A stretch of 64,000 nucleotides of DNA from Paenibacillus xylanexedens (GCF_017874615.1 NZ_JAGIKV010000008.1:186001-250000), one strand, 5' to 3'. Positions 17,877 through 26,525 are shown, counted from the first letter of the stretch. Notes: a model not told the origin generated them from the letters alone. Numbers and translations: made by a program.

Positions 17877-18599
17877 TTACTTAATTAACTTAGCTTCGCC
17901 AAGAACAATATCGATTTGTTCCCCTTTATCTAAAGCTGATTCAAAAATAATCTGAAGTTTTAAAACACCTGTAACATCAACATTAATGCTTTCAGGCATG
18001 TCTCCGCCCTTCATTTCATCTTTCCTAAATAATTCTTCCCCATCACCTTTTATTACAATGGAACCTGCGTTTATAGAATTTCGTGTATAATCATCAATTC
18101 CGATAAACCCAGTTAATTTCTTATAGCCACCATTTAAGTTATAATCTACAGACAATAATTCGTCTTTAGTGTAAGTATAATTATCTAGTATCGTTCCAAT
18201 ACCGTGAAGATACTTTTGATTTGCTATAGTAAATTTCAATCCTTTAGGGTTCTCCCAATTCTTAAAATAAACTCTATCAACAATACCATCTATTCTAGCG
18301 TAGGAAACTTCATCTAAATACTTAAATGTTCCAGATTTAGTACCGAATGAGGCTGTTTTGCTCTTTCCGTCATACGTAAAAGATTCACCCATGGTTTGGG
18401 CTGCCGTTTTGGCAGGTACGTACAAATTACCGTTATACACGATTGATTGGGTTGTGCTCTTATGTACTCCGTTGAACATCATCTTAACGTTCTCCATAAC
18501 TACACTAATCTTAGTATTAGTTCCTGCAAAAGCTGTTGCTCCTGTTAATAATGAACCTATTAATACACCTATAACTAAACCTTTAACTTTGTCTTTCAT
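17877..18599 (-). CDS. Secreted protein with stalk-like (copper amine oxidase N-like) and NPCBM domains
   Basis: 240 residues from ATG 18599, chosen because AAGGAG lies 7 nt upstream; the longer reading to 18698 would translate the upstream hairpin. A signal peptide (about 1-26, 'VIGVLIGSLLTGATAFA') leads to a 'stalk' region ('VKMMFNG...SIVYNGNLYVPAKTAAQTMG', about 35-85) as seen in copper-amine-oxidase N-like domains. Then comes an NPCBM-type carbohydrate-binding beta sandwich (about 100-235: 'KGLKFTIANQKYLHGIGT', 'LTGFIGIDDYTRNS', 'GSIVIKGDGEELF'). It probably binds cell-wall or environmental glycans outside the cell. The ribosome binding site is embedded in a perfect inverted repeat (see 18607-18663). 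Confidence 0.75.
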   Translation of the reverse strand: MKDKVKGLVIGVLIGSLLTGATAFAGTNTKISVVMENVKMMFNGVHKSTTQSIVYNGNLYVPAKTAAQTMGESFTYDGKSKTASFGTKSGTFKYLDEVSYARIDGIVDRVYFKNWENPKGLKFTIANQKYLHGIGTILDNYTYTKDELLSVDYNLNGGYKKLTGFIGIDDYTRNSINAGSIVIKGDGEELFRKDEMKGGDMPESINVDVTGVLKLQIIFESALDKGEQIDIVLGEAKLIK

Positions 18600-18606
18600 G
18601 TCTTTT

Positions 18607-18663
18607 CTCCTTTTTGGGTATATTGAATTCTTGATAAGCATTCCAATAATACCCAAAAAGGAG
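18607..18663 (-). promoter_or_regulatory. 5'-leader hairpin that sequesters the ribosome binding site of the NPCBM protein gene
   Basis: Two perfectly complementary 15-nt arms (18607-18621 and 18649-18663) are separated by a 27-nt loop. In the mRNA the downstream arm contains the AAGGAG that serves the ATG at 18599, and the upstream arm is CTCCTTTTTGGGTAT. Folding would hide the start site. It has no terminal T-run, so it is not a terminator. Confidence 0.6.
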
Positions 18664-18715
18664 GCCGTTGTATATAGTATTGTTGTTAGATGAGACACTA
18701 GCTTTATTCGTTAAT

Positions 18716-19519
18716 CTACTTCATCCCCTCCAGCATCACCCGATACCGCCCAATCTGCTCCGCTGTCGCCTCTTCCCGCAATGATTCCAACAATGCTGTG
18801 CACCTTATAAAATACCGATCCATCCCAAGCTTATCCGCTAACCGAATCGCCTGCAAAATGAATTCCACGGCCTCCTGTGGTCTTCCCATCCACTGTTCAT
18901 ACAAAGCCCGCTGATAACAGTAATGGTATATATCGTCGTTGTTTGAAGAATTCATTTCTGTTCCATCGCCCTGTATCTGATCCTCGAACACATGCAAAAC
19001 ACGATCAATCTGCCATCTATGCCGCACTGCTGCTTCCGTAATCACTTTCAGACCTGCCAAACCTTCCTCCAGATGCTCAAGCAAAAAGTTCACAAACTCC
19101 TCCAGCAGTTGCACCTGCCCGGCTTCAATCTCAAGAACATACCGATTCACATGTGCCTTATGCCTGAACTCCTGCACCACCTGCATATCTACCTCATCCA
19201 GATCCTCCATCCACCCCAGTTCTGCATACTGATCGATACTTGCTCGCGCCTGATCTACCTGTCCCATCTTCTGGTGAGCCATACCCCGCATTAGGTGACT
19301 GAACCCATAATAGTAGACCAAGGGCCGCTCGATGTATACATGTGGTGTAGGCATTCCCTTTGACTGATAATCCTGCCGCTCTTCATGGATAGACTGCACA
19401 CATTGATATAACATGTCCGCCCTCTCCATCACCTTGTTCCAATTTTCAAAAGCCACAGCCATGTCCAACATTTCAACGATGACGTCCGGTTTAAGTGATT
19501 TTAGGATAGATTTCCGCAA
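18716..19519 (-). CDS. Helical TPR-like protein of unknown function (Paenibacillus type)
   Basis: 267 residues, almost entirely helical with degenerate tetratricopeptide repeats ('MRGMAHQKMGQVDQARASIDQYAELGWM', 'YEQWMGRPQEAVEFILQAIRLADKLG'). It resembles the C-terminal half of XRE-TPR regulators, but no helix-turn-helix is present, so a DNA-binding role is not supported. Translation starts at TTG 19519 with GGAGG 7 nt upstream. Such domains bind proteins or peptides; the partner is unknown. It borders the AT-rich defence block and has ordinary chromosome codon use, marking the block's left edge. Confidence 0.65.
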   Translation of the reverse strand: MRKSILKSLKPDVIVEMLDMAVAFENWNKVMERADMLYQCVQSIHEERQDYQSKGMPTPHVYIERPLVYYYGFSHLMRGMAHQKMGQVDQARASIDQYAELGWMEDLDEVDMQVVQEFRHKAHVNRYVLEIEAGQVQLLEEFVNFLLEHLEEGLAGLKVITEAAVRHRWQIDRVLHVFEDQIQGDGTEMNSSNNDDIYHYCYQRALYEQWMGRPQEAVEFILQAIRLADKLGMDRYFIRCTALLESLREEATAEQIGRYRVMLEGMK

Positions 19520-19687
19520 ATTGGATCCTCCTTCTATTTAGCTGTAAGGCTGGGTATTAAGTAAAGCCATTTATCTTTTTCTTTTAGAAACTCCAAAGAA
19601 GTAGTACAATAAATTTAATATAATACTTTAAAGCAGTTTTTTCAATGTATTTTACCGCCTTTATATCCCTGCTAATTACATCGATAC

Positions 19688-19706
19688 TCTCCTAACCTTT
19701 AGGAGA
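19688..19706 (+). promoter_or_regulatory. Perfect palindrome overlapping the ribosome binding site of the XRE regulator (candidate operator)
   Basis: TCTCCTAA (19688-19695) and TTAGGAGA (19699-19706) are perfectly complementary around a 3-nt loop. The right arm contains AGGAG, part of the Shine-Dalgarno region of the XRE gene. It can act as a protein-bound operator (self-control by the XRE protein, as with restriction-modification C proteins) or as an mRNA hairpin. The sequence 19520-19687 is AT-rich and holds the divergent promoters. Confidence 0.5.
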
Positions 19707-19716
19707 GGTGGTTAAT

Positions 19717-20064
19717 ATGACAAAATTACGGAATTCGGTTGGAGAACGGATTAGAGCAATTCGGAAAGCTAAGGGGTTAACACAACAGCAACTTGCGGAG
19801 CTTTCAGGTTTAGATGATGCTTACATCGGATCTGTAGAACGTGGAGAAAGAAATTTTTCAGTTGATACATTGGAAAAAATCATTGTAGGATTGAACATTC
19901 CTGTTTCATACCTATTTTATAATCAGCATGAAATAAACGAAGAAGAGAAAGCACGCTATGATGCCATTGACCAATATACTAATATAATTATTGGACTTAC
20001 TTCTACGCAAGTTACCTCCATGAAGAAAATAGTTAATGAATTAAATCAAGTGTTCCAAAAATAG
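19717..20064 (+). CDS. XRE-family regulator, possible controller of the methyltransferase block
   Basis: 115 residues from ATG 19717, six bases after GAGGTG. An in-frame GTG at 19708 lies inside that site and is less likely. Residues 6-62 are a Cro/CI helix-turn-helix ('GERIRAIRKAKGLTQQQLAELSGLDDAYIGSVERGERN'). The 'Y-G-E-R' style recognition helix and overall size resemble SinR-like and restriction-modification controller (C) proteins. The C-terminal tail may mediate dimerisation. It is convergent with the methyltransferase gene and shares a terminator with it. A palindrome over its own ribosome binding site suggests self-regulation. Confidence 0.75.
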   Translation: MTKLRNSVGERIRAIRKAKGLTQQQLAELSGLDDAYIGSVERGERNFSVDTLEKIIVGLNIPVSYLFYNQHEINEEEKARYDAIDQYTNIIIGLTSTQVTSMKKIVNELNQVFQK

Positions 20065-20106
20065 ATATTTCCAGTAAAATATTTTTGAAGTTAAATAAAC
20101 AATACA

Positions 20107-20136
20107 AAAAAACTGCAAATAAAATTGCAGTTTTTT
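20107..20136. terminator. Bidirectional terminator between XRE and methyltransferase genes
   Basis: AAAAAACTGCAA (20107-20118) pairs perfectly with TTGCAGTTTTTT (20125-20136), with A-run and T-run edges suited to both convergent genes. Confidence 0.9.
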
Positions 20137-20147
20137 AATGAAAATTC

Positions 20148-21656
20148 CTATTGTAGAACTAGATCTCTAACTGTAATATCTATCTGTTTTTGTGAAGGTA
20201 GTATATCTCCATATGACTCACCTAATATTTCCATATTATCCACAGTTGGATATTTCAGTCCCTTGAGGTCACTCACATTAACTTGAGTACTGCCACTAAA
20301 GGTTCTAAAATAATGATCTACAAGTGATGAGTTTAAATAGAGTGATAAACCCTTAGCAATATTCAAACCACCCAATCCAGATTTTTCTACATGAAAATAA
20401 TTTAGTTTATTATCGAAAGCAACATATTGAGACCTGACTTTAAAAGGATCATACACTGATGCCACAACACGTCTTTTTTCTTCCGGTGAACTGAATCTTT
20501 TAACTAAAACATAAAAGCCACTGGGTCTTAATCTATTAAAATTGGAAGAGTCTTCCTTTAGATGTCCGGGTTTCCTTCCTACTATAGGCCAAATTATAAA
20601 CCCCTCCCCAAAGTTTTCAGGATATATAATTGGGATGGAAAGTAGATCACCTTCATATGAAAGCAAACCTAGCTTTTCGCGAAAATCTACTACCGGTCCG
20701 GTAGATACGTTTATACCCAGCTCCTCTATTCTACAAGGCATTTTGTGCATTGTATCTACAATTTTAGTGTCTTCTTCTTTGATTATTCTTATAATATTTT
20801 CGTTATCATTTGGAAATACAACATCTGAAAATTCTTTTCTAGCTTTAACTAAATTCGAGAAATCATCATTGTTACTCTCAATTATCTCTACCTTATCTGA
20901 GGCTTTCTGTTTATTATTAGTTAGAAACATAATTAGGGTTTCTTGTAAAACATCATTAAATATATCATTTCTAAATTTGAATTTATGAAGTTTTTCAATT
21001 TTAGCACTTTCCAAAATAATCTTCCTGAAAGCTTTAAAGTGCAGTCCATTACAAAAACTTCGAGGTGTTATGGAGATCAATTGTGATTTTTTCTTAAGTA
21101 ACTTAAGAGACAAAGCTACAAAAGCTGCATAATAGTTTGAAACATCTATATTAATATCTAATGTCAGCTTTTTATATAATGACGAAACTCCTAATTTCTT
21201 ATATGGTGGATTCAAAATGATATAGTCATATTTAGTGATTTCCTTATTCTCTTTAAGAGCCTCAGCTGAAATCTTTATAAAATCCTCATTCTTAATTACC
21301 ACTCTTAACTCAACGTCCATATTTTTACAAAAATCAACGCAATAATCCATACTTCTTCTCAATTCTGGTAATAAACTATCATCTATCTCATAAAGTACAG
21401 CTATTATAACTTTAGGTTTCTTAGCCCAGTTATAGATACTCGCTATAAATGAAGCAGTTAAATTACCCACCCCTGCTCCAGGGTCCAAAAAATATATTGT
21501 GGATTTTATTATCGGCTTAAACATTGAACTCATATAAAGTCCCACGCTCACCGGAGTGAAAAATTGTTCATTAGCATCTCTATTAGCATTATTTAATCTT
21601 TTTATAGATACTTCCTCCGAGTTACTGTCTATTTCTTCCAAAAATTTTGTTTCCAT
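20148..21656 (-). CDS. Gamma-class N6-adenine DNA methyltransferase (Eco57I/type II-like), no conventional restriction partner
   Basis: 502 residues. The SAM-binding motif I 'FLDPGAGVGNL' (56-66) precedes catalytic motif IV 'NPPY' (149-152). This is the order of gamma-class adenine methyltransferases such as the Eco57I, TaqI and PstI/BsuBI enzymes. Residue 24 onward ('NRDANEQFFTP') is the usual N-terminal opening. The C-terminal half ('GFIIWPIVGRKPGHL', 'SGFYVLVKRFSSPEEKRRVVA', 'GLNIAKGLSLYLNSS') is the target-recognition region. It would methylate adenine in a specific but unpredictable site. No classical endonuclease lies next to it; instead the HEPN and DUF262 genes lie upstream on the same strand. 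It is markedly AT-rich, which suggests transfer. Confidence 0.88.
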   Translation of the reverse strand: METKFLEEIDSNSEEVSIKRLNNANRDANEQFFTPVSVGLYMSSMFKPIIKSTIYFLDPGAGVGNLTASFIASIYNWAKKPKVIIAVLYEIDDSLLPELRRSMDYCVDFCKNMDVELRVVIKNEDFIKISAEALKENKEITKYDYIILNPPYKKLGVSSLYKKLTLDINIDVSNYYAAFVALSLKLLKKKSQLISITPRSFCNGLHFKAFRKIILESAKIEKLHKFKFRNDIFNDVLQETLIMFLTNNKQKASDKVEIIESNNDDFSNLVKARKEFSDVVFPNDNENIIRIIKEEDTKIVDTMHKMPCRIEELGINVSTGPVVDFREKLGLLSYEGDLLSIPIIYPENFGEGFIIWPIVGRKPGHLKEDSSNFNRLRPSGFYVLVKRFSSPEEKRRVVASVYDPFKVRSQYVAFDNKLNYFHVEKSGLGGLNIAKGLSLYLNSSLVDHYFRTFSGSTQVNVSDLKGLKYPTVDNMEILGESYGDILPSQKQIDITVRDLVLQ

Positions 21657-21731
21657 TAATTATACCCCCATAATCAATTATTATAATGGATAAAGAGGTT
21701 TCTTTAAATGAATTACTGATTCCAGCAAAAG

Positions 21732-21760
21732 AGGCCTAAACTCTAAAAAAGTTTAGGCCT
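21732..21760 (-). terminator. Terminator after the HEPN gene
   Basis: Ten-bp perfect stem (21732-21741 with 21751-21760), and on the minus strand a CTTTTG tail. It separates the DUF262-HEPN operon from the methyltransferase gene, which needs its own promoter (an AT-rich TATAAT-like stretch lies at about 21675-21690). Confidence 0.75.
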
Positions 21761-21782
21761 TAAAATATTGTTAAAACATATG

Positions 21783-22460
21783 CTAAATAATGTTGCTATT
21801 CTCTATTTGTTTTAAGTATTTTTTTTCTTCAGCTGCTTCAATTACTTGGAATTTAAAGCTCTCCATTATAGACATCACTTGATCATACACTTCTGTAAAA
21901 TCGTATTCAGTATCTCTGTAACTCTCACCATGAACTATCTCATGCCTATACTTTAACATCTCATTGTCTATATAATTTCGTTTAGTCTCATAAATATTTT
22001 CTAAGCCTATACTTTTTAATATCTCATCAAATAATTCAAAACTAAGGTTGGAATCAGTATTGATAATTCTTTTTTCAGGTATGTCACTGAACCTTATCGA
22101 AAATATCTCTTCTTGAAGGTCTACTATTCTCAATAAAAATTTTGTGTGAACAGAGTTTTTCGATGATTCCCCACTTTTTCTAACGTCCTGCTTAATCTTA
22201 AAAGCCAAAAAGTTTTCTTTAAGATATTTGCTTTGAATCTTCTGGCAACATATATATACAACATAATAATTCGAAACACTTCTAATAAAACCTTCCCAGT
22301 GAGCACATAGTAAAGCAATCCCACTACGAACTAATGTCTTTTTAGAAAGTGATACATTATTTTTCTCAATTGCCATTTTAATTTGTAATAATTCTACTTT
22401 TCGCCAAGAAAAATCTCTGTCTATTTTCTCTTCGAGCTTTTCAAGATCTTTAATCTTCAT
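21783..22460 (-). CDS. HEPN-domain protein of MAE_28990/MAE_18760 type, predicted RNase or nuclease effector
   Basis: 225 residues, all-helical. The HEPN catalytic motif R-x4-H is intact as 'YRHEIVHG' (R172, H177). An N-terminal helical region with 'ALLCAHWEGFIRSVSNYY' is characteristic of MAE_28990-type HEPN proteins. HEPN proteins of defence systems usually cleave RNA on activation. The start ATG overlaps the DUF262 stop by 11 nt (ATGAAGATTAA), so the two are translationally coupled and likely interact. Published HEPN surveys place this subfamily next to DUF262 and restriction-modification genes, as seen here. The nucleic-acid target is unknown. Confidence 0.75.
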   Translation of the reverse strand: MKIKDLEKLEEKIDRDFSWRKVELLQIKMAIEKNNVSLSKKTLVRSGIALLCAHWEGFIRSVSNYYVVYICCQKIQSKYLKENFLAFKIKQDVRKSGESSKNSVHTKFLLRIVDLQEEIFSIRFSDIPEKRIINTDSNLSFELFDEILKSIGLENIYETKRNYIDNEMLKYRHEIVHGESYRDTEYDFTEVYDQVMSIMESFKFQVIEAAEEKKYLKQIENSNII

Positions 22461-23562
22461 TTCCGAATAAATCCTTTGACAGAAGAGTTAATTCTTGAAA
22501 TCTTGCAATAGCTCGCTTACCTCTAGAGGTAGCGTGTATAAATCTTTCGTCATACGGTATATTTTGAATTACTTCTATAAGTTTAGACTTATCTCTCCAA
22601 TTACTGATATTTTCACTTAGTCCCACTAAAATGGATTCATACATACTTAAAGAGAAGCCACCTTCAAATATTCCATTTTTATCTTTATTGAATTTTTTAA
22701 ATGCCTTTTCAGATAAAGCATCATTCAGTAAATTAATAGCTTCATTAAAATCTTTTGAATATCTTTCTAAATTAAAAGAATCTTTTTCCATAAGATTTAT
22801 TAACTCTTCTGTTAAATAGTTTCCAATATCATTTTGTAAATTAATTTCTTCTACGTCAACCGATCGAGCTATGAGATATCTAACCACTAGTTCTTTGTCG
22901 TACTGTTCAACTTTGTTTTTTGACGATAAATTTGTAACTTCTTTAAATATTACACTCTCTGAAAGTCTAGTTACTGCTTTGAAATACTCTGGGTTAATCA
23001 TAAGCATTAAACAATTTCTAACTTCCTGATAAGTCAGCGAAGAACTATTTGTGTTCAACCTCTGGAACATTTCATACTTTGCTTTAGGGTTAACTGTCCC
23101 ATCAATGATAATAAAGTCTAGCTTACTTCTTTTAAATTTCCTTCTTATGTCCGCACTCAGACTGTTTACTTCATCATCTTTTTGATCCCAGTACTTACCA
23201 TCAAGAGAAGGAAGAAACTTTGTTTTTATCATCTTACTTGGAGAATATAACTCAGTATTATCCTTCTTTTTTAGTATCCCCATAAACTCTAGAATTGTAC
23301 TAATTCTTTGGAGTCCATCAATTACATCCCACTTTCCTGAAGCTTCTTGCGCTACGAATATTGGCGGTATAGGAATACCCAGAATAATAGATTCAATTAA
23401 ATCGGACTTTTGATTTATTCCCCATCTAAAATATCTCTGGTATTCAGGAAAGATCTCCAAATCCCCTTCTTTGTACAAATTAGAAACTTCTCCAATAGAC
23501 ATACTATAAGAGTCTGTTTTAATTTCATTAATACTTGCTTCTATTTCCTTTTCTAAACTCAT
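22450..23562 (-). CDS. DUF262 (ParB/GmrS-like) NTPase-nuclease protein
   Basis: 370 residues. The N-terminal DUF262 fold has 'FPEYQRYFRWG' (38-48) and the ParB-like motif 'DGLQR' (82-86, usually DGQQR), then 'FQRLNTNSSSLTYQEVRN' near 165-182. The helical C-terminal region (about 230-365) is not a recognised nuclease domain such as the HNH DUF1524 of GmrSD. DUF262 domains act as nucleotide-dependent sensors or nucleases in anti-phage systems such as GmrSD and BREX BrxU. Here it leads a two-gene operon with a HEPN effector. The start has GGGAG 7 nt upstream. The sequence is AT-rich and looks foreign next to the normal-composition cyclase gene at 23685. Confidence 0.82.
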   Translation of the reverse strand: MSLEKEIEASINEIKTDSYSMSIGEVSNLYKEGDLEIFPEYQRYFRWGINQKSDLIESIILGIPIPPIFVAQEASGKWDVIDGLQRISTILEFMGILKKKDNTELYSPSKMIKTKFLPSLDGKYWDQKDDEVNSLSADIRRKFKRSKLDFIIIDGTVNPKAKYEMFQRLNTNSSSLTYQEVRNCLMLMINPEYFKAVTRLSESVIFKEVTNLSSKNKVEQYDKELVVRYLIARSVDVEEINLQNDIGNYLTEELINLMEKDSFNLERYSKDFNEAINLLNDALSEKAFKKFNKDKNGIFEGGFSLSMYESILVGLSENISNWRDKSKLIEVIQNIPYDERFIHATSRGKRAIARFQELTLLSKDLFGNED

Positions 23563-23684
23563 TTTATCACTCCCATTCTAATTAGTATTATGCCAAACCT
23601 GGCTATTAAATTGCCATAATTATTTAAAATAATAACTCCGGCAGTTTTTAAGCAACTAAAAATACAGTTTATGCATGAATTCTC

Positions 23685-25379
23685 CTAAACAACTCCCCGC
23701 TCAAACTCCGCAAACTCCACTCTGTTCCGCCCATTCTGCTTCGCCTGATACAACGCCTTATCCACCGCAGCGAACAGTTGAGTCAAATACCCCTCCGGAT
23801 TGTCCGGCACATGCTCCACTTCAAAGTCCTCAAAGGAAAGAATGCCAATGCTAATCGTAATGGACACCTGCATAATCTCGTGATCCACCATGATGTGGTT
23901 GGACTCCACAGCTGTTCTCACGCGCTCCGCGATCTGGTTCGCCAGATCATGCTCCGTATGCGGAAGGTAGATCATGAACTCTTCCCCGCCATAACGCGTC
24001 AGGATATCCGTACTGCGAATGGACTGTTTGACGGCCTCCGCTGTGCGGACGAGCACTTCATCCCCGATGACATGTCCATAGCGATCATTGATCGCTTTGA
24101 AGTAGTCGATATCAAGCAGCAGGAGTGAGAATGGTGTTTTGTATTGAATATTGGTAATGACCTCGTGATTTAGATGTTGGGTCAGATAACGACGGTTGTA
24201 ACAGTTGGTTAAACTGTCCGTCAAGGCGAGTTCCTCCAGTTTGCGATTGGCCTCGGATAACTCCTGACGGATCAAGTCTAGCGCCTGATTTCGCTCCTGA
24301 AGCGTTACGTTCTGGCGATTCATCTCTTTCACGTAGAAACGCTCCTGCGAGACATCCTGGAACGTGAGGATATGACCGATCGGCACAAGAGCCGAATCCA
24401 CAATCGGAGAAGATTGCAGGATATAGTGCCGGATATTGTTGTCCCGCTCCACGATCACTTCAATGTGAGAGAGGGTATTTTCTTTTTTCTTATAGTGATT
24501 CACGAACTCCCGACAGCTGCCCACAACATGAACAGACTTCAGAAAGGCTTCCATATCAAAAGAATCCCCCACATGCAGATCCATAAAGGATCGAGAGGCT
24601 TTGTTCGCTTCAACAATGACTTCATTCTCATCCAGTACCAGGATGCCATATGGAATAGTATTGATCACGTCCTCATGCGCGATGGAGACCAGATCGAACA
24701 CATTGTATCTTTTGATCACATAGACGAAGAACAGGTCCGACAGAAAGATCCCCAGCGAAGTCATGCCAGGAATGATCGGCAACCAGCGGGCTAGAACGAC
24801 ATTTAGGATCGCATCAATGGTTGCAAAAACAGCCAAGACAAAGATGCCCCACAGGGTGATCCTCACCTGTTTTTTGATCATCGCAGACGTCTGCGATGAA
24901 TACACCGCCCGGAACAGGACGACGAGGGACGCCAAGAAATAACTCACCAGAATAACCATCACAACCCAGAACCAAGGCCCGTAAGCCCGCTCGATGTATC
25001 CACCCTCCAGTGGGATGACGAACTCATTCCATGGATTTGCGACTACACCTATAGCCCCGATCACCGCAGGGACAAATAGCAGGAACGTTCCTTTTGCACT
25101 CAAACGCTCTGAATAGCCGGTAATAAAGATCGTCAGTAGAAGCCACCCGCTCCCAAGCAAGGAGACCGCGACGAAAGATAACGTCACATAGAACAACTGC
25201 AGACCGGAATCGTCCGTGAGCGTACTCGCAAATTGGCAGAAAGGCCAGAGCATCATCAACCCGTGAAACAAAAAGTACACCTTATGTAAGTTCGTAATTC
25301 TAACCGTAGCAAACACATATACACCTACACCGAACAATAGGACGAATAAAAAGAGATCATACCATACTAATGGGTTCAC
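23685..25379 (-). CDS. Membrane diguanylate cyclase (7TM, PAS, GGDEF)
   Basis: 564 residues. Eight or so N-terminal hydrophobic helices (1-225, histidine-kinase-7TM type) precede a PAS domain (about 240-350, 'TIPYGILVLDENEVIVEANKAS') and a short coiled coil (about 355-395). The C-terminal GGDEF domain begins near 400 ('DSLTNCYNRRYL', 'LLLLDIDYFKAINDRYGH', active loop 'RYGGEEF' near 470). GGEEF is an active form, so it should make cyclic di-GMP from GTP in response to a membrane or ligand signal. Start is GTG 25379 with AAGGAG 7 nt upstream. A PilZ glycosyltransferase operon 14 kb away is a plausible output. Confidence 0.92.
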   Translation of the reverse strand: MNPLVWYDLFLFVLLFGVGVYVFATVRITNLHKVYFLFHGLMMLWPFCQFASTLTDDSGLQLFYVTLSFVAVSLLGSGWLLLTIFITGYSERLSAKGTFLLFVPAVIGAIGVVANPWNEFVIPLEGGYIERAYGPWFWVVMVILVSYFLASLVVLFRAVYSSQTSAMIKKQVRITLWGIFVLAVFATIDAILNVVLARWLPIIPGMTSLGIFLSDLFFVYVIKRYNVFDLVSIAHEDVINTIPYGILVLDENEVIVEANKASRSFMDLHVGDSFDMEAFLKSVHVVGSCREFVNHYKKKENTLSHIEVIVERDNNIRHYILQSSPIVDSALVPIGHILTFQDVSQERFYVKEMNRQNVTLQERNQALDLIRQELSEANRKLEELALTDSLTNCYNRRYLTQHLNHEVITNIQYKTPFSLLLLDIDYFKAINDRYGHVIGDEVLVRTAEAVKQSIRSTDILTRYGGEEFMIYLPHTEHDLANQIAERVRTAVESNHIMVDHEIMQVSITISIGILSFEDFEVEHVPDNPEGYLTQLFAAVDKALYQAKQNGRNRVEFAEFERGVV

Positions 25380-25715
25380 GAATCTTCTCCTTCTTAGATG
25401 CTACAATGACAACGTGGTTGTTCATGATTCTATGTGATACTTATATATAACTTCAATAAACACCTATACAATTCTGCTACGCCACACTTATTGGTTAATT
25501 TAACCATATCTTATCACACCACCATAAGGGTGAGTAGCCCATACACTGGAAGTCCGACCAACCTCTGATCGAAATGCTGATCTATTTCTGATTATTTATG
25601 AATGCTTTTGAAGGTTTAGAGTACAAACAGGAGAGGAAGATCATCTGCTCGGGAGATATTTGGGCATTGTCATGTGATTCATATTGAGCCATCCGGCTAT
25701 CGGACGGCCCTTACA
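25380..25715. other. Intergenic spacer without recognised gene
   Basis: AT-rich promoter region of the diguanylate cyclase followed by about 200 bp with no convincing ORF, hairpin or repeat. Confidence 0.5.
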
Positions 25716-26486
25716 TCATTCGTTTACTTCATCCAGAGGGAGATTGTCCGTGAATAGATCGGGGTTATGCTTGAGCATCTCCGTAATTACCTCTGCTGTC
25801 TTAGCCGCATCACACACTCTTACGACCGCATCACCGAGCATTCCTTTACGCATCGCACCTTCGCGAACCAATACCTCATCTACTTTCCAGAAATGCTCCG
25901 ACCATGGCAACCCACAATGTCTGCGGGATGGTACTGAAATCTGACTTCCATCCGGTAAAACTGTATACAGCATCTCATGCTCGTCTGTCATTCTGCCAGG
26001 GATGTCCACCCACTCTTCGACCCCGTGGATAAATGTATTCCGCTTCAAGTCAACGCCTACTAACAAGATCGTCGCTTTCCGATCTAACAGTTTCCCCCAT
26101 GCTGAACCTCTCGCACACGGTGTATCGAAGAGATGATCATCCTTCGTAAATGCCTCTGCGTCCCGTCCCAGTGCTGCTACCGAATGCGTTGGGTGCCACG
26201 AACGAACTACGCCCGGACGTTTACGAAAAAGTTCAGGCAGAATGCCCACGCAACAGGTAGAATTTTCCACGTGGAACACTGGGTTATCCGCATTAATGGT
26301 AGACCACGTATGCGTGGGAAGCACCAACAATCCCTCTTTCATATAGTCGCTAAAGGCATCCAACACTGTGTCTGCTCCACCTTCAACCTCGCCTATACTT
26401 TTCATGGAAGAGTGAATGAGCAATGTCCCTTGCTTGTCGATTCCAAGCTGCTCCAATTTTTTCATTAAGCTTTTGACCGTTTGCAT
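25716..26486 (-). CDS. AAC(3)-family N-acetyltransferase
   Basis: 256 residues from ATG 26486, preceded by AAGGGG; the longer reading to 26516 places its start upstream of that site. Family blocks are 'LLIHSSMKSIGEVEGGADTVL', 'LVLPTHTWS', 'VRSWHPTHSVAALG' and 'HGVEEWVDIPGR', typical of the antibiotic_NAT fold (as in YokD and aminoglycoside 3-N-acetyltransferases). It would transfer acetyl from acetyl-CoA to an amine. Many chromosomal members do not confer resistance, and the natural substrate is unknown. It stands alone between the diguanylate cyclase and the HipA-like gene. Confidence 0.82.
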   Translation of the reverse strand: MQTVKSLMKKLEQLGIDKQGTLLIHSSMKSIGEVEGGADTVLDAFSDYMKEGLLVLPTHTWSTINADNPVFHVENSTCCVGILPELFRKRPGVVRSWHPTHSVAALGRDAEAFTKDDHLFDTPCARGSAWGKLLDRKATILLVGVDLKRNTFIHGVEEWVDIPGRMTDEHEMLYTVLPDGSQISVPSRRHCGLPWSEHFWKVDEVLVREGAMRKGMLGDAVVRVCDAAKTAEVITEMLKHNPDLFTDNLPLDEVNE

Positions 26487-26525
26487 GTTTCTACCCCTTC
26501 TCTCAACCCTTATCATACAAGGCTC

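Noticed and set aside
18600-18698. Longer N-terminus of the NPCBM protein
   Set aside because: It would translate the hairpin arms, has no ribosome binding site, and the shorter start gives a proper signal peptide.
25716-26486. Calling the AAC(3) homologue (and the APH homologue at 58135) antibiotic-resistance genes
   Set aside because: Both families include many housekeeping or unknown-substrate members, and no resistance context (integron, plasmid, cluster) is present.
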